Assembly (NCBI GenBank): GCA_003520025.1
Contig: DOVP01000204.1
Coordinates: 7,893 to 22,450, forward strand
DNA length: 14,558 bases
Reading direction: 5' to 3'
Origin: Phycisphaerales bacterium
GTDB lineage: Bacteria > Planctomycetota > Phycisphaerae > Phycisphaerales > SM1A02
The notes beneath the pieces were generated by a model. That model searched no databases and was not told the DNA's origin. It saw only the letters and a program-made list of their open reading frames with translations. Below are positions 1 to 6,569 of the stretch, piece after piece. Both the position numbers and the translations under genes were made by a program. Position 1 is the first letter of the stretch. The number at the start of each line of letters is the position of its first letter.

Positions 1-1843
1 TCATCGAGAACTGACCTTCGGACATGGACCCGGTCATGGTGCCATCCTCGATGGTCACAACGAGCGGTTCGTCCTCGTCCTCGTCGGCAGGCCGAAGTGT
101 GAGTTGCTTCTCCTTCGGGACCCACGAACCCACCATCTCGACGATCCCGAACATGCCCATCTCAGCGGTGCCAGTGACGGAGTTGTCCTTCGCAAGCGTC
201 AGTTCGAGCGTCAGATCCATCGCATGTGATGATCCATCCGGCGCATTGGCTTCGATCGTGCCGTACCAGGTTCCCGAAACGGGATCGTTGGCGGCAAATG
301 CACTGAGTTTCGGCTGATCGATGCCGATGATGAGGCTCGGGTTCAATCGCACCATCGCAACATCCATCGCCTTGCACGCAGCGTGGCGGCAGTTGCCGTT
401 GATCTGACTGACGCGGCCGATGAGGCCATCGTACTGCTCGTCACCGATCAGGTCGGTTTCGACGGTTGGGGATGCGAAACCAGGCAGCATGCCTGCGGCC
501 CGCATGGTCGCCTCACGGCGGAGTTGCTGCCTGACCTGCTCACGCTCGGAGCGGTCGGCGAGCAGTACCTCTGGGTGCCAGTCAGGGTGCTCGGCCAGCC
601 AGGCCAGGGCATCGGGGCCGAAGCCTTCGAGTGCAGTCTCGGGAATGAGGTCCTTCCAGGTCTTGGACCAGCCGTTGATGAAGCCCTCATCCATGACAAT
701 GTCCGCATCGAGGATTTGGCCGGTCTTGGGATGGACGCGGCTCGGACCGATGGCGAAGCCCATGTCGGCGTTGGTCCACAGGAAGAAGTTGTAGCGAGCG
801 TCTTCGGGGTCCTTCTCCATGTGGGCACCGGTATCGGCATCCTGCTGGTTGACCTCGATGGCGTTCACGATGCCGACGTTCTCGAAGGCCTTGTTCCACT
901 CAAGAATGCCGTCACGCACCCAGCGGCGGTATCGCACGGGAGTGGTGTGTTCAACGTAGAAGACGATGGGCTTCTTGGGCGGGCTCATCTTGAGTTTGGG
1001 GTCCGCCTTTTGAATGTCCCATCTGTTGATGTAGCGAATCCAGGGGTTTTCGTCGGAGGCATCGCCGATGTCGCGGTGCGCGGTCGTGAAGTACCCGACC
1101 CGCTCATCTGCGACACGCGGCTTGTAGCTGCTGTTCTCCGGGATCTCGGCGATCGAGTAGGCAAGCGTGCCGAGCTTGCCGCCGCGGAGAGGAATACCGA
1201 AGGCGAGTTCGATGTTCTTGGGGAATGCCTTGGCTTTCTCGATCGTCGCGAGTCGCGTATTGGCCCCTGACGTCGCGCCGCCGAAGAACTTCGAGGATTG
1301 CTTGACCAGCAGGTCGGTGAGATCGATGACCGGTCCGCCACCGGGGCCCATGGTCTTGATCGGCACATCGAGAATCACACGGTCGGTGAAGACACGCTTG
1401 GTGCCGGCTCTTGATTGCTTGTCGCCGGTTGAGCGGACGGCGTAGTTAGGCTGAATGAGTGCCAGCCGCTTGCCGAACTTCTTCCAGTGGGCGTACATGT
1501 CGCCAGCCTGAACACCCGCAGTTGGAATGCCACCGGAAATGGTGTAGGCAAAGAAGATGTTCTGCTTGCTGAAGTTGCGGGGCAGTTCAGCGAGTACATC
1601 GCTGGTCTTGCGGTCCACATACAGCGTGTACATGCCGGGCTGGCCGTCGACGGTTGAGACAACCTTCTTGTAGTTGTCCTTGACGACGGTGTCGAACTTC
1701 GGGAACTCCGGCTTCTTGGCGGCATTGGTGGCTGCGACGCGAGTGTCGATCTGGGCATTGGCCGGGTCGACAGCATCGTTCGCGAGTGCGATGGCGGCGA
1801 TACTCAGCCCGCCAGCAGCGGTCAGCATGATTGGAATACGCAT
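1..1843 (-). CDS. Secreted DUF5118/DUF5117-type zinc metalloprotease-family protein, C-terminus beyond window
   Basis: This frame stays open for 614 codons from the ATG at 1843 to the left edge, so the 3' part is missing. An AGGAG sits 7 bases before the ATG. Residues 1-21 form a signal peptide (hydrophobic core, AxA-like end ALA before Asn-Asp), so the protein is exported. Residues about 240-390 carry marks of the DUF5117 / zinc-dependent metalloprotease family: the RYINRW segment, PIVFYVEHTTP near 292, a GILEWNKAFE helix, and GPSRVHPKTGQILDADIVMD near 367-386. These families normally carry a catalytic HExxH soon after the DADI segment. Here residues 386-614 contain none; instead there is a linker, a CRHAAC segment at 485, and a beta-rich domain starting near 522 (VSGTWYGTIEA) with an acidic EDEDE run. 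The HExxH may lie beyond the edge. Family assignment is from remembered motifs; the substrate is unknown. Confidence 0.82.
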   Translation of the reverse strand, partial: MRIPIMLTAAGGLSIAAIALANDAVDPANAQIDTRVAATNAAKKPEFPKFDTVVKDNYKKVVSTVDGQPGMYTLYVDRKTSDVLAELPRNFSKQNIFFAYTISGGIPTAGVQAGDMYAHWKKFGKRLALIQPNYAVRSTGDKQSRAGTKRVFTDRVILDVPIKTMGPGGGPVIDLTDLLVKQSSKFFGGATSGANTRLATIEKAKAFPKNIELAFGIPLRGGKLGTLAYSIAEIPENSSYKPRVADERVGYFTTAHRDIGDASDENPWIRYINRWDIQKADPKLKMSPPKKPIVFYVEHTTPVRYRRWVRDGILEWNKAFENVGIVNAIEVNQQDADTGAHMEKDPEDARYNFFLWTNADMGFAIGPSRVHPKTGQILDADIVMDEGFINGWSKTWKDLIPETALEGFGPDALAWLAEHPDWHPEVLLADRSEREQVRQQLRREATMRAAGMLPGFASPTVETDLIGDEQYDGLIGRVSQINGNCRHAACKAMDVAMVRLNPSLIIGIDQPKLSAFAANDPVSGTWYGTIEANAPDGSSHAMDLTLELTLAKDNSVTGTAEMGMFGIVEMVGSWVPKEKQLTLRPADEDEDEPLVVTIEDGTMTGSMSEGQFSM

Positions 1844-2020
1844 GGTGTGTCTCCTGAACACGTGGGTGATCGTTTCGTCCCTTCTCTAAGGGTGCGAGGG
1901 CCAATCCTACCCCGGTGGAAGGTTTGGGGCTAGAAATGGGGTGAGATTGGCTTGCTACGGCCCGGATATGGCCGAGGTTCGCGCGGCGTAGCCATAAGCG
2001 GGGATCGAAAGTCAGAGGGC
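1844..2020 (-). promoter_or_regulatory. Intergenic leader with candidate -10 and small hairpin
   Basis: This spacer precedes the secreted metalloprotease-family gene. Read on the minus strand it holds a -10-like TAGGAT (1904-1909) without a recognisable -35. Downstream of it is a 5-bp hairpin, CCCTT-AGAG-AAGGG (1879-1892), in what would be a leader of roughly 55 bases, followed by the AGGAG ribosome-binding site. No run of U follows the hairpin, so it does not look like an intrinsic terminator. The remaining part (about 1910-2020) shows nothing I recognise, and no clear terminator for the upstream oxidoreductase gene. Confidence 0.3.
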
Positions 2021-3340
2021 TCAGGTTCGCGTCACGACTTCCTGCTCGTCGTTCCAGAGGAGTACTTGATCGTGTTTCCAGGCATCCACAGCCATCTTGA
2101 TGGCCACCATCGTCGCGCAGCCGAGATCGACGTTGCAGGCGAGGCGGTCGCCGTTGCGGACGGCGTCGAGGAAATTGCCCATGTGATCTCGGCGGTCCAT
2201 GGGGTCGATATGGGCGGTGGCGGTGCCGGGCTTGGGCGTGGGTTTGCCGTCTTCGTGGGTGATATCGACTCCATTGGCGGTTCGGAACTCCTCCCACCAT
2301 GGCGGCTGCTCGGAGAGGGTCAGCCCGTTCCCGAACTCCATGGTGCCATATTGACCCCGTATGACCGTGGGCCATGTGTCGTTGTTGGTCATCACGCTTG
2401 AGAGCACGATGGTGTGCTCGGTGGGGTAGTCGACCATCATGAAGAACGTGTCGGCGATGTCCCGTTCGTCCTTCTCGAGGTAGATACCGCCGCTGGCCAC
2501 CACGCGTTTGGGGTAGGCCCCGTCGTGTCCCTCGATCGCAAGCAGGAGCGGTGCGAGCCGGTGGTACAGCAGGTCGGTGGCGAGGCCTCCGTTGTAGGCG
2601 AGGTACTTGCGGAACCGGAAGAAGTGGTCGGCGTTCCAGTCGATCTTCGGCGCGAGACCGTGTTCGTGTCCGAGCCAGCGATCCCACCAGACATAGCCTG
2701 CCTTGTCATGGGTGTTCTGCGGCCCGGCGTCCGGGTCGATGTGCCAGTTGAACTGGCCGCCGCGGGAATTGCGACAGTAGGCGCCCTGACTCCATGTCGG
2801 CTTACCGATGCGCCCTTCTCGAATTGCTTGGCCTGCTGCCCAGAAACTTCCGTCACTGGTGCCCTGTGGTCCGACCTGCAGTGTCCGCCCGGTGCGGTGG
2901 ACGGCATCGCGGCACGCGATCGCTTGCGGGATCGTGTGCGAGAGCGGCTTTTCGCAGTACACATCCTTGCCGGCTTCCATCGCCTCAATGGCAATCTTGG
3001 TATGCCAGTGATCAGGGGTTGCGATGACGACTGCATCGACGTCTGGATCGTCGAGCACCCGTTCGTACTCCATGGTGGCCTTGCCTGCAGCAAGCGAAGC
3101 GACCTTGGCAGAGTTGTCGAGCCGGCGGCGGTAGACGTCGCAGGCGCGGATGACATCGATGTTCTCCTCATCGCTTCGTTTGACGAGGCTAGTGAGATGA
3201 CCGGTCCCCATGCCACCTGTGCCGATGACAGCCATGTTGAGGCGGTCGTTGGCGCCGAGTATGCGCCCCCAAGAGAGCGCTGGCATGAACAGGGGAGACA
3301 GTGCTGTGGCGCGGATGACGGTGCGGCGGGTAATTGGCAT
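2021..3340 (-). CDS. Tat-exported Gfo/Idh/MocA family oxidoreductase
   Basis: This is a 439-residue NAD(P)-dependent oxidoreductase of the Gfo/Idh/MocA family, which usually acts on sugars or cyclitols. The N-terminus has a twin-arginine signal (RR at 5-6, ITRRTVIR, then a hydrophobic stretch to about 25), suggesting export in folded form with the cofactor bound. A Rossmann nucleotide-binding loop GTGGMG is at 40-45, followed by the ATPDHWH segment near 107-113 and the family's EKP catalytic motif at 130-132. The C-terminal domain has the NGGLATDLLYHRLAPLL segment typical of planctomycete secreted members. GAGGAG lies 6 bases before the ATG, which fixes the start. It sits 177 bases before the secreted metalloprotease-family gene and 120 bases after the nitroreductase gene, so it may form its own transcript. 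Its substrate cannot be read from the sequence; planctomycetes commonly carry many such paralogues. Confidence 0.9.
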   Translation of the reverse strand: MPITRRTVIRATALSPLFMPALSWGRILGANDRLNMAVIGTGGMGTGHLTSLVKRSDEENIDVIRACDVYRRRLDNSAKVASLAAGKATMEYERVLDDPDVDAVVIATPDHWHTKIAIEAMEAGKDVYCEKPLSHTIPQAIACRDAVHRTGRTLQVGPQGTSDGSFWAAGQAIREGRIGKPTWSQGAYCRNSRGGQFNWHIDPDAGPQNTHDKAGYVWWDRWLGHEHGLAPKIDWNADHFFRFRKYLAYNGGLATDLLYHRLAPLLLAIEGHDGAYPKRVVASGGIYLEKDERDIADTFFMMVDYPTEHTIVLSSVMTNNDTWPTVIRGQYGTMEFGNGLTLSEQPPWWEEFRTANGVDITHEDGKPTPKPGTATAHIDPMDRRDHMGNFLDAVRNGDRLACNVDLGCATMVAIKMAVDAWKHDQVLLWNDEQEVVTRT

Positions 3341-3461
3341 CGGGAACTCCTCAAGGGCAGCCTACCGCGGGTTTGGTCGGAAAGCGCTCTCGCATGGGAG
3401 GCCATACACGGTCTCGGCGTGAGAGACCGCGTTCTGCTCCTGCTCCGCCCTGTTTGAGCCG
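3341..3461 (-). promoter_or_regulatory. Spacer with inverted repeat and candidate -10
   Basis: The spacer separates the nitroreductase stop from the Tat-exported oxidoreductase start. It contains a perfect 7-bp inverted repeat, CGGTCTC / GAGACCG with a 7-base loop (3409-3429). Close to the gene is a TAGGCT hexamer (minus strand, 3359-3364) followed by GAGGAG (3347-3352). The hairpin could be a weak terminator or processing site for the upstream operon, but no U-tract follows it on the minus strand. No convincing -35 was found. Confidence 0.3.
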
Positions 3462-4193
3462 TTACTCGAGCGACGCGCCTTGGGACTCGTAGAAAGTGCG
3501 ATCGCCGGTGCGGCGAGGTTTGGCGAAGAACTGTTCCATCTGGCCGATCCATCGGCGACCGGAGGCGCCGCGTTTCTCATAGTACGTCGCCATGTGCTCG
3601 TCATAGGACTTCATCATGTCAAGCATGGCGTCATCATCCGGGTAGCGATCGTCGAACAGCACGGCATCGACTGGAAGGCGGGGTCGTTTCCACGGCTCCT
3701 CGTCTGCGCGGCCGATACAGAGGCCGAAGAGCGGGTACACGCCTTGTGGGAGTTCGAGCAGTTGTCCGACCGCAGCGAGATCATTCCGAAGCCCGCCGAT
3801 GAAGCAAGTGCCCCAGCCCATCGATTCGACCGCGAGCGCGAGGTTCTGCGCAAAGAGTGAGGCATCGACGACACACAACAGGAAGGACTCGAGGTTCTCG
3901 GTACATTCACAGTCTGCGCACTCAGCCAGCAAATGGTGTCGCCGCATGTCGCCGCAGATCACGAGAAACGTGCCGCACTGAGCCACCTTCTTCTGCTCGC
4001 CCGTCAGCGTGACCAATTGTTGCAGAGTGTCCGGGTCGGTGACGCGAATGGCGCTGTACGCCTGAATGTTGGCGCTTGTCGCGGCGTACTGCGCGGCTTC
4101 GAAGGCGGTTTTGAGATCTTCGTCCGGCATCACTTCGCCGGTGTAGGCGCGGATGGATCGGTGTGCATGCATCTGATCGAGTGTTGGATTCAT
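3462..4193 (-). CDS. NfsA-like FMN-dependent nitroreductase / NADPH flavin oxidoreductase
   Basis: This 243-residue protein matches the length and motif order of the oxygen-insensitive NfsA/FRP group of nitroreductases, cytoplasmic FMN enzymes that use NAD(P)H to reduce nitroaromatics, quinones or flavins. FMN-contact motifs are visible: HRSIRAYTGE near residues 12-21, the SANIQAYSAIRV segment, and GWGTCFIGGLRND, the IGG-RN phosphate loop. The C-terminal YYEKRGA segment is also typical. I chose the ATG at 4193 rather than the in-frame extension to 4271, because the extension overlaps the upstream gene and the protein from 4193 has the normal family length. It begins 16 bases after the E1-like gene and probably shares its operon. 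No Shine-Dalgarno precedes the ATG; instead TACTAT lies 7 bases upstream. Physiological substrate unknown. Confidence 0.88.
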   Translation of the reverse strand: MNPTLDQMHAHRSIRAYTGEVMPDEDLKTAFEAAQYAATSANIQAYSAIRVTDPDTLQQLVTLTGEQKKVAQCGTFLVICGDMRRHHLLAECADCECTENLESFLLCVVDASLFAQNLALAVESMGWGTCFIGGLRNDLAAVGQLLELPQGVYPLFGLCIGRADEEPWKRPRLPVDAVLFDDRYPDDDAMLDMMKSYDEHMATYYEKRGASGRRWIGQMEQFFAKPRRTGDRTFYESQGASLE

Positions 4194-4200
4194 GCCCGGA

Positions 4201-4206
4201 ATAGTA
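4201..4206 (-). promoter_or_regulatory. Candidate -10 (TACTAT) for a leaderless nitroreductase transcript
   Basis: Read on the minus strand, TACTAT ends 7 bases before the ATG at 4193. This is the geometry expected when transcription starts at or next to the start codon. The gene has no Shine-Dalgarno, which fits leaderless translation. No clear -35 is visible, and the upstream gene ends only 16 bases away, so simple readthrough is the alternative. Confidence 0.35.
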
Positions 4207-4209
4207 CGC

Positions 4210-5307
4210 TCACGAACCGATGAACCGGTCATACAGGGTGCGAGCCTGAATCGGATCTGAAACTCCCACAAGCGCCCGGCCGTCGGGGAAGATGGTGATC
4301 CGTACGTCCTCGTTCGCGAGGTCTACCCGCAGAGCGTGTTCATCATGCAGAATGGTTCCATGCGGCGAGAGTCGGGCGGCCAGATCCTCCATGTCCAGGA
4401 GATCGTGACCCGCAGGAAGCAGTTGCACGGTGTCGCGGCCACACAGCGATTCGGTGTCGGTGCCACGGGACCCGTCGAGCCACTCGAAGATGCGGTCGTG
4501 GCAGCAGGAGCAGTCTTCGCGGGGTACCCCGGTACGCATCTGTCGATCTTCGCCTGTCCAAGGATCGATCGAGTGCATCGACCGATCGAAGCCGTCAATC
4601 CGGCCGATGAGCAGCGAGAGTGCAATGGCCGCCTGATGGGCGGTGACCGCAGCAATGGTTGGGCCCAAGACGCCAGCGGTATCACAGGTCGGTGTTGATC
4701 CTGGTGGCGGAGGTTCCGGGAAGACGCATCGGAGGCATGGCGTGGCGGCATCCTCTCGCCATTGGATCGCTTGCCCTTGCCCACCCTGGCGAGGAAGAAT
4801 CGGCATGACCATGCCACCTGTTCCAACCGCGCCGGCGTAGATGTACGGCAGCCCGTGCTTTACAGCGAGATCATTCAGCAAGTACCGCGTATCGAAGTTG
4901 TCCAGGCCGTCCACAAGAAGGCTCATGCCTGCTGTGATGTCTTCGGCATTGTCGGCGTGAAAGTCAGCGACCACAGGCTCCACTTCAATGTGCGGATTGA
5001 CCGCCAGCAGTCGCTCGGCAGCGGCGATCGCCTTGGGCCGCGAAGCATCCGCATCCGCCTGACAATACAGCACCTGCCGCTGCAAATTTGTCTCTTGGAC
5101 GACATCCCGATCAACAAGGCGAATCGTCCCCACACCAGCGCGGGCGAGCAGATCCATGACACCACACCCGAGTGCGCCGCATCCGACAACCAAGACGGAT
5201 GCGTCACCGAGTTTCTCTTGGCCAGATTCGCCAAAGTCACGCAGCAACATCTGTCGGTGATACCGCGCCTCCGACTTTCGGCTTTCGACTCGCAGTTCCT
5301 GCCTCAC
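4210..5307 (-). CDS. MoeB/ThiF/HesA family E1-like sulfur-carrier adenylyltransferase
   Basis: This 365-residue protein belongs to the ThiF/MoeB/HesA superfamily, which adenylates the C-terminal glycine of ubiquitin-like sulfur carriers (ThiS for thiamine, MoaD for molybdopterin). It opens with the family-typical RYHRQMLL...GESGQEKL. An ATP loop GCGALGCG follows near 43-50, then LVDRDVVQETNLQRQ, the lysine in SRPKAIAAAE, and DGLDNFDTRYLLND. Zinc ligands appear as two CxxC pairs (CLRC and CSCC), and the conserved Cys lies in TCDTAGVLGP. A C-terminal module from about 285 (CGRDTVQLLP... to FPDGRALV) resembles the tail of Bacillus-type ThiF/MoeB, not a rhodanese domain. The GTG start at 5307 overlaps the rpsG stop by 4 bases (GTGA), implying translational coupling; an adjacent GTG at 5310 is possible, and no later start keeps RYHRQ. 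ThiF versus MoeB cannot be settled without the partner. Confidence 0.88.
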   Translation of the reverse strand: MRQELRVESRKSEARYHRQMLLRDFGESGQEKLGDASVLVVGCGALGCGVMDLLARAGVGTIRLVDRDVVQETNLQRQVLYCQADADASRPKAIAAAERLLAVNPHIEVEPVVADFHADNAEDITAGMSLLVDGLDNFDTRYLLNDLAVKHGLPYIYAGAVGTGGMVMPILPRQGGQGQAIQWREDAATPCLRCVFPEPPPPGSTPTCDTAGVLGPTIAAVTAHQAAIALSLLIGRIDGFDRSMHSIDPWTGEDRQMRTGVPREDCSCCHDRIFEWLDGSRGTDTESLCGRDTVQLLPAGHDLLDMEDLAARLSPHGTILHDEHALRVDLANEDVRITIFPDGRALVGVSDPIQARTLYDRFIGS

Positions 5308-5798
5308 CACGCGAAGTGCGAGAAGGCCTTGTTCGCTTCCGCCATGCGGTGCGTCTGCTCGCGGACGGTGCAGGCCTTCCCTTCGCCGTTGGCGGCGTCG
5401 TAGAGTTCCTTCGCCAGCCGCGTGCTGAGGGGCTTGCCCTTCTCGCTGCGGATCGCCGTGATGATCCAGCGGAAGGCCAGACTCTGGCGGCGACGTTGCG
5501 TGACGGGCATGGGCACCTGATAGTTGGCGCCGCCGACCCGCTTGGAACGAACTTCAACGTTGGGCTTTACGTTATCGATGGCCTGACGGAAGGCATCGAT
5601 CGCTTTCTCTGGCATGCCCTCACGCTTGTCCTTGTCGATGCGGGCCTGAATCTTGTCGATTGCGTCATAGACCACTCGCTGCGCCACGGCTTTCTTTCCG
5701 TCGAGCATGACACAGTTGATGAATTTCGCCAGCACGCGATCGCCGTAGCGGGGATCGGGCTGGAGTTGCTTCTCGGATGCAGTGATGCGACCGGCCAT
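5304..5798 (-). CDS. rpsG: 30S ribosomal protein S7
   Basis: Ribosomal protein S7 binds the 3' major domain of 16S rRNA and nucleates assembly of the 30S head. The 164-residue product shows the family signatures along its length: DPRYGDRVLAKFINCVMLDGKK near the start, KAIDAFRQAIDNVKP, EVRSKRVGGANYQVP, and the end THRMAEANKAFSHFAW. It is slightly longer than the usual 156 residues. The start is the ATG at 5798, preceded by AGGAGG with a 6-base gap; the in-frame ATG 7 codons earlier lacks this and adds non-family residues. It lies 122 bases after rpsL, the classical str-operon order, but fusA does not follow. The next gene is the E1-like adenylyltransferase, overlapping by 4 bases. Confidence 0.97.
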   Translation of the reverse strand: MAGRITASEKQLQPDPRYGDRVLAKFINCVMLDGKKAVAQRVVYDAIDKIQARIDKDKREGMPEKAIDAFRQAIDNVKPNVEVRSKRVGGANYQVPMPVTQRRRQSLAFRWIITAIRSEKGKPLSTRLAKELYDAANGEGKACTVREQTHRMAEANKAFSHFAW

Positions 5799-5821
5799 GG
5801 TGGGCCTCCTTTGGCTCATCT

Positions 5822-5903
5822 GCCCGCGTTGCGGGCCGTGTGTTCACCGGCGGGTGTCGATTCTCGCCGATTACTTGCCTGCGTTGCCACACGTGGCGAA
5901 CGC
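5822..5903 (-). promoter_or_regulatory. Hairpin cluster in the rpsL-rpsG spacer, candidate S7 autoregulatory site
   Basis: The spacer between rpsL and rpsG contains three potential hairpins. The first after rpsL is GCGTT-(bulged C)-GCCA with loop CGTG and the matching TGGC-AACGC (5881-5903). The second is a weaker 5-bp CGGCG/CGCCG pair with a 12-base loop (5848-5869). The third is GCCCGC-AAC-GCGGGC (5822-5836), ending about 12 bases before the rpsG AGGAGG. None is followed by a U-run, so they are not simple terminators. In E. coli, S7 represses the str operon by binding the rpsL-rpsG intercistronic RNA; the matching position here is suggestive only. Confidence 0.4.
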
Positions 5904-5920
5904 TTTGAATTGTGATCGGG

Positions 5921-6295
5921 CTACTTGCGAGCCCGCTTGGTTCCGTACTTGGAGCGTGCCTTGTTGCGCCCGTCGACACCGAGCGTGTCGTGGCTGCCGC
6001 GGACGATGTGGTACCGCACGCCGGGAAGATCACGCACACGTCCGCCACGCACGAGCACGATGGAGTGCTCCTGCAGGTTGTGGCCTTCGCCGCCGATGTA
6101 GGCGGTGACCTCCTTGCCGTTGGAGAGACGCACACGAGCGACCTTGCGAAGCGCCGAGTTCGGCTTCTTGGGAGTCACCGTGCGGACCTGCAAGCAGACG
6201 CCTCGCTTCTGCGGGCACGCATTAAGATCGCGGACGTTCGACTTGGTCTTGGGACTTTGTCGGGGCTTGCGGACAAGTTGGTTGATCGTGGGCAT
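5921..6295 (-). CDS. rpsL: 30S ribosomal protein S12
   Basis: Ribosomal protein S12 sits at the decoding centre and controls accuracy. The 124-residue product has exactly the standard length and motifs: [28 protein letters not shown] with Lys43, [17 protein letters not shown] sequence (here [14 protein letters not shown]), DLPGVRYH and a KRARK tail. Asp89, the residue that RimO methylthiolates in E. coli, is present. Residue 88 is Arg instead of the usual Lys (GGRVRDLPG). The ATG at 6295 is supported by GGAG 5 bases upstream and by homology; an in-frame extension to 6340 is non-homologous and would run into the promoter. This is the first gene of the leftward unit and is followed by rpsG. Confidence 0.98.
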   Translation of the reverse strand: MPTINQLVRKPRQSPKTKSNVRDLNACPQKRGVCLQVRTVTPKKPNSALRKVARVRLSNGKEVTAYIGGEGHNLQEHSIVLVRGGRVRDLPGVRYHIVRGSHDTLGVDGRNKARSKYGTKRARK

Positions 6296-6330
6296 CTGGA
6301 CTCCAAAACCGCCACCGAGGCGAGCCGAGC

Positions 6331-6358
6331 AGTGTATCAAGGCCGCAGTTCAAAGCAA
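6331..6358 (-). promoter_or_regulatory. Probable sigma-70-type promoter of rpsL
   Basis: On the minus strand, TTGCTT (6353-6358) is followed after 16 bases by TACACT (6331-6336), which is directly preceded by TGA, making an extended -10 (TGnTAnnnT). The predicted transcription start, near 6324, would give a short leader of about 30 bases ending in the rpsL GGAG site. This is the best-formed promoter in the window, as expected for a ribosomal protein operon. Confidence 0.55.
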
Positions 6359-6433
6359 AGTCGGCAATCGATGTGGCCGGCGGGGGTTGGGGGTGATATC
6401 GGACCATGAGAGCCACTTTGTTTCCACCCTCCC

Positions 6434-6453
6434 TGTGGATAAATCGTGGATAA
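6434..6453. promoter_or_regulatory. Two tandem DnaA-box matches
   Basis: TGTGGATAA at 6434-6442 is the exact reverse complement of the R1-type DnaA box TTATCCACA. CGTGGATAA at 6445-6453 is the same orientation with one mismatch at the last position. Their starts are 11 bases apart, about one helical turn, placing both on the same face of the DNA. They lie in the divergent spacer between rpsL and rnhA. No long AT-rich unwinding region or larger box cluster is visible beside them. Confidence 0.5.
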
Positions 6454-6500
6454 CCTCCATCCCTGCTCGAAAAACACTCGCTTGGGTGCGACGTGGCTCG

Positions 6501-6537
6501 ATTCAGAGCTTCCATACTCTCCGGGGGGAATCTGAAT
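6501..6537. repeat. Inverted repeat upstream of rnhA
   Basis: ATTCAGA (6501-6507) and TCTGAAT (6531-6537) are perfect 7-base inverted repeats 23 bases apart. The right arm touches a -10-like TAGACT (6537-6542), so the repeat spans where a -35 region would lie. It could be an operator for a dimeric repressor or simply chance; no protein family can be inferred. Confidence 0.3.
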
Positions 6538-6542
6538 AGACT
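6537..6542 (+). promoter_or_regulatory. Candidate -10 for rnhA-purL-purQ unit
   Basis: TAGACT lies 27 bases before the rnhA GTG and upstream of its GGGAG ribosome-binding site, a suitable distance for a short leader. No good -35 was found 16-18 bases upstream. The neighbouring region also contains the inverted repeat and, further up, the DnaA-box pair. Confidence 0.3.
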
Positions 6543-6569
6543 GCCGGCCTCGCAGGGAGCCCCGCCGAA

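Noticed and set aside
383..1270. Plus-strand open frame of 295 codons
   Set aside because: It lies opposite the metalloprotease-family gene, which has signal peptide, ribosome-binding site and family motifs in its own frame.
3409..3429. Inverted repeat as an intrinsic terminator
   Set aside because: No U-tract follows on the transcribed (minus) strand, and the stem is only 7 bp.
2414..3457. Plus-strand open frame of 347 codons
   Set aside because: It is antisense to the Tat-exported oxidoreductase and shows no family signature; shadow of third-position GC bias.
4210..5307. Naming the E1-like protein thiF or moeB outright
   Set aside because: Motifs are shared by both groups and by HesA; no ThiS or MoaD partner is adjacent, so no symbol was given.
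6382..6397. G-rich stretch with two G-runs as a G-quadruplex
   Set aside because: Only two runs of five G are present nearby; four runs are needed for an intramolecular quadruplex.
6296..6569. Divergent spacer as a chromosomal replication origin (oriC)
   Set aside because: Only two DnaA boxes, no AT-rich unwinding element, and no dnaA, dnaN or gidA-type gene nearby. Kept as a DnaA-site observation instead.
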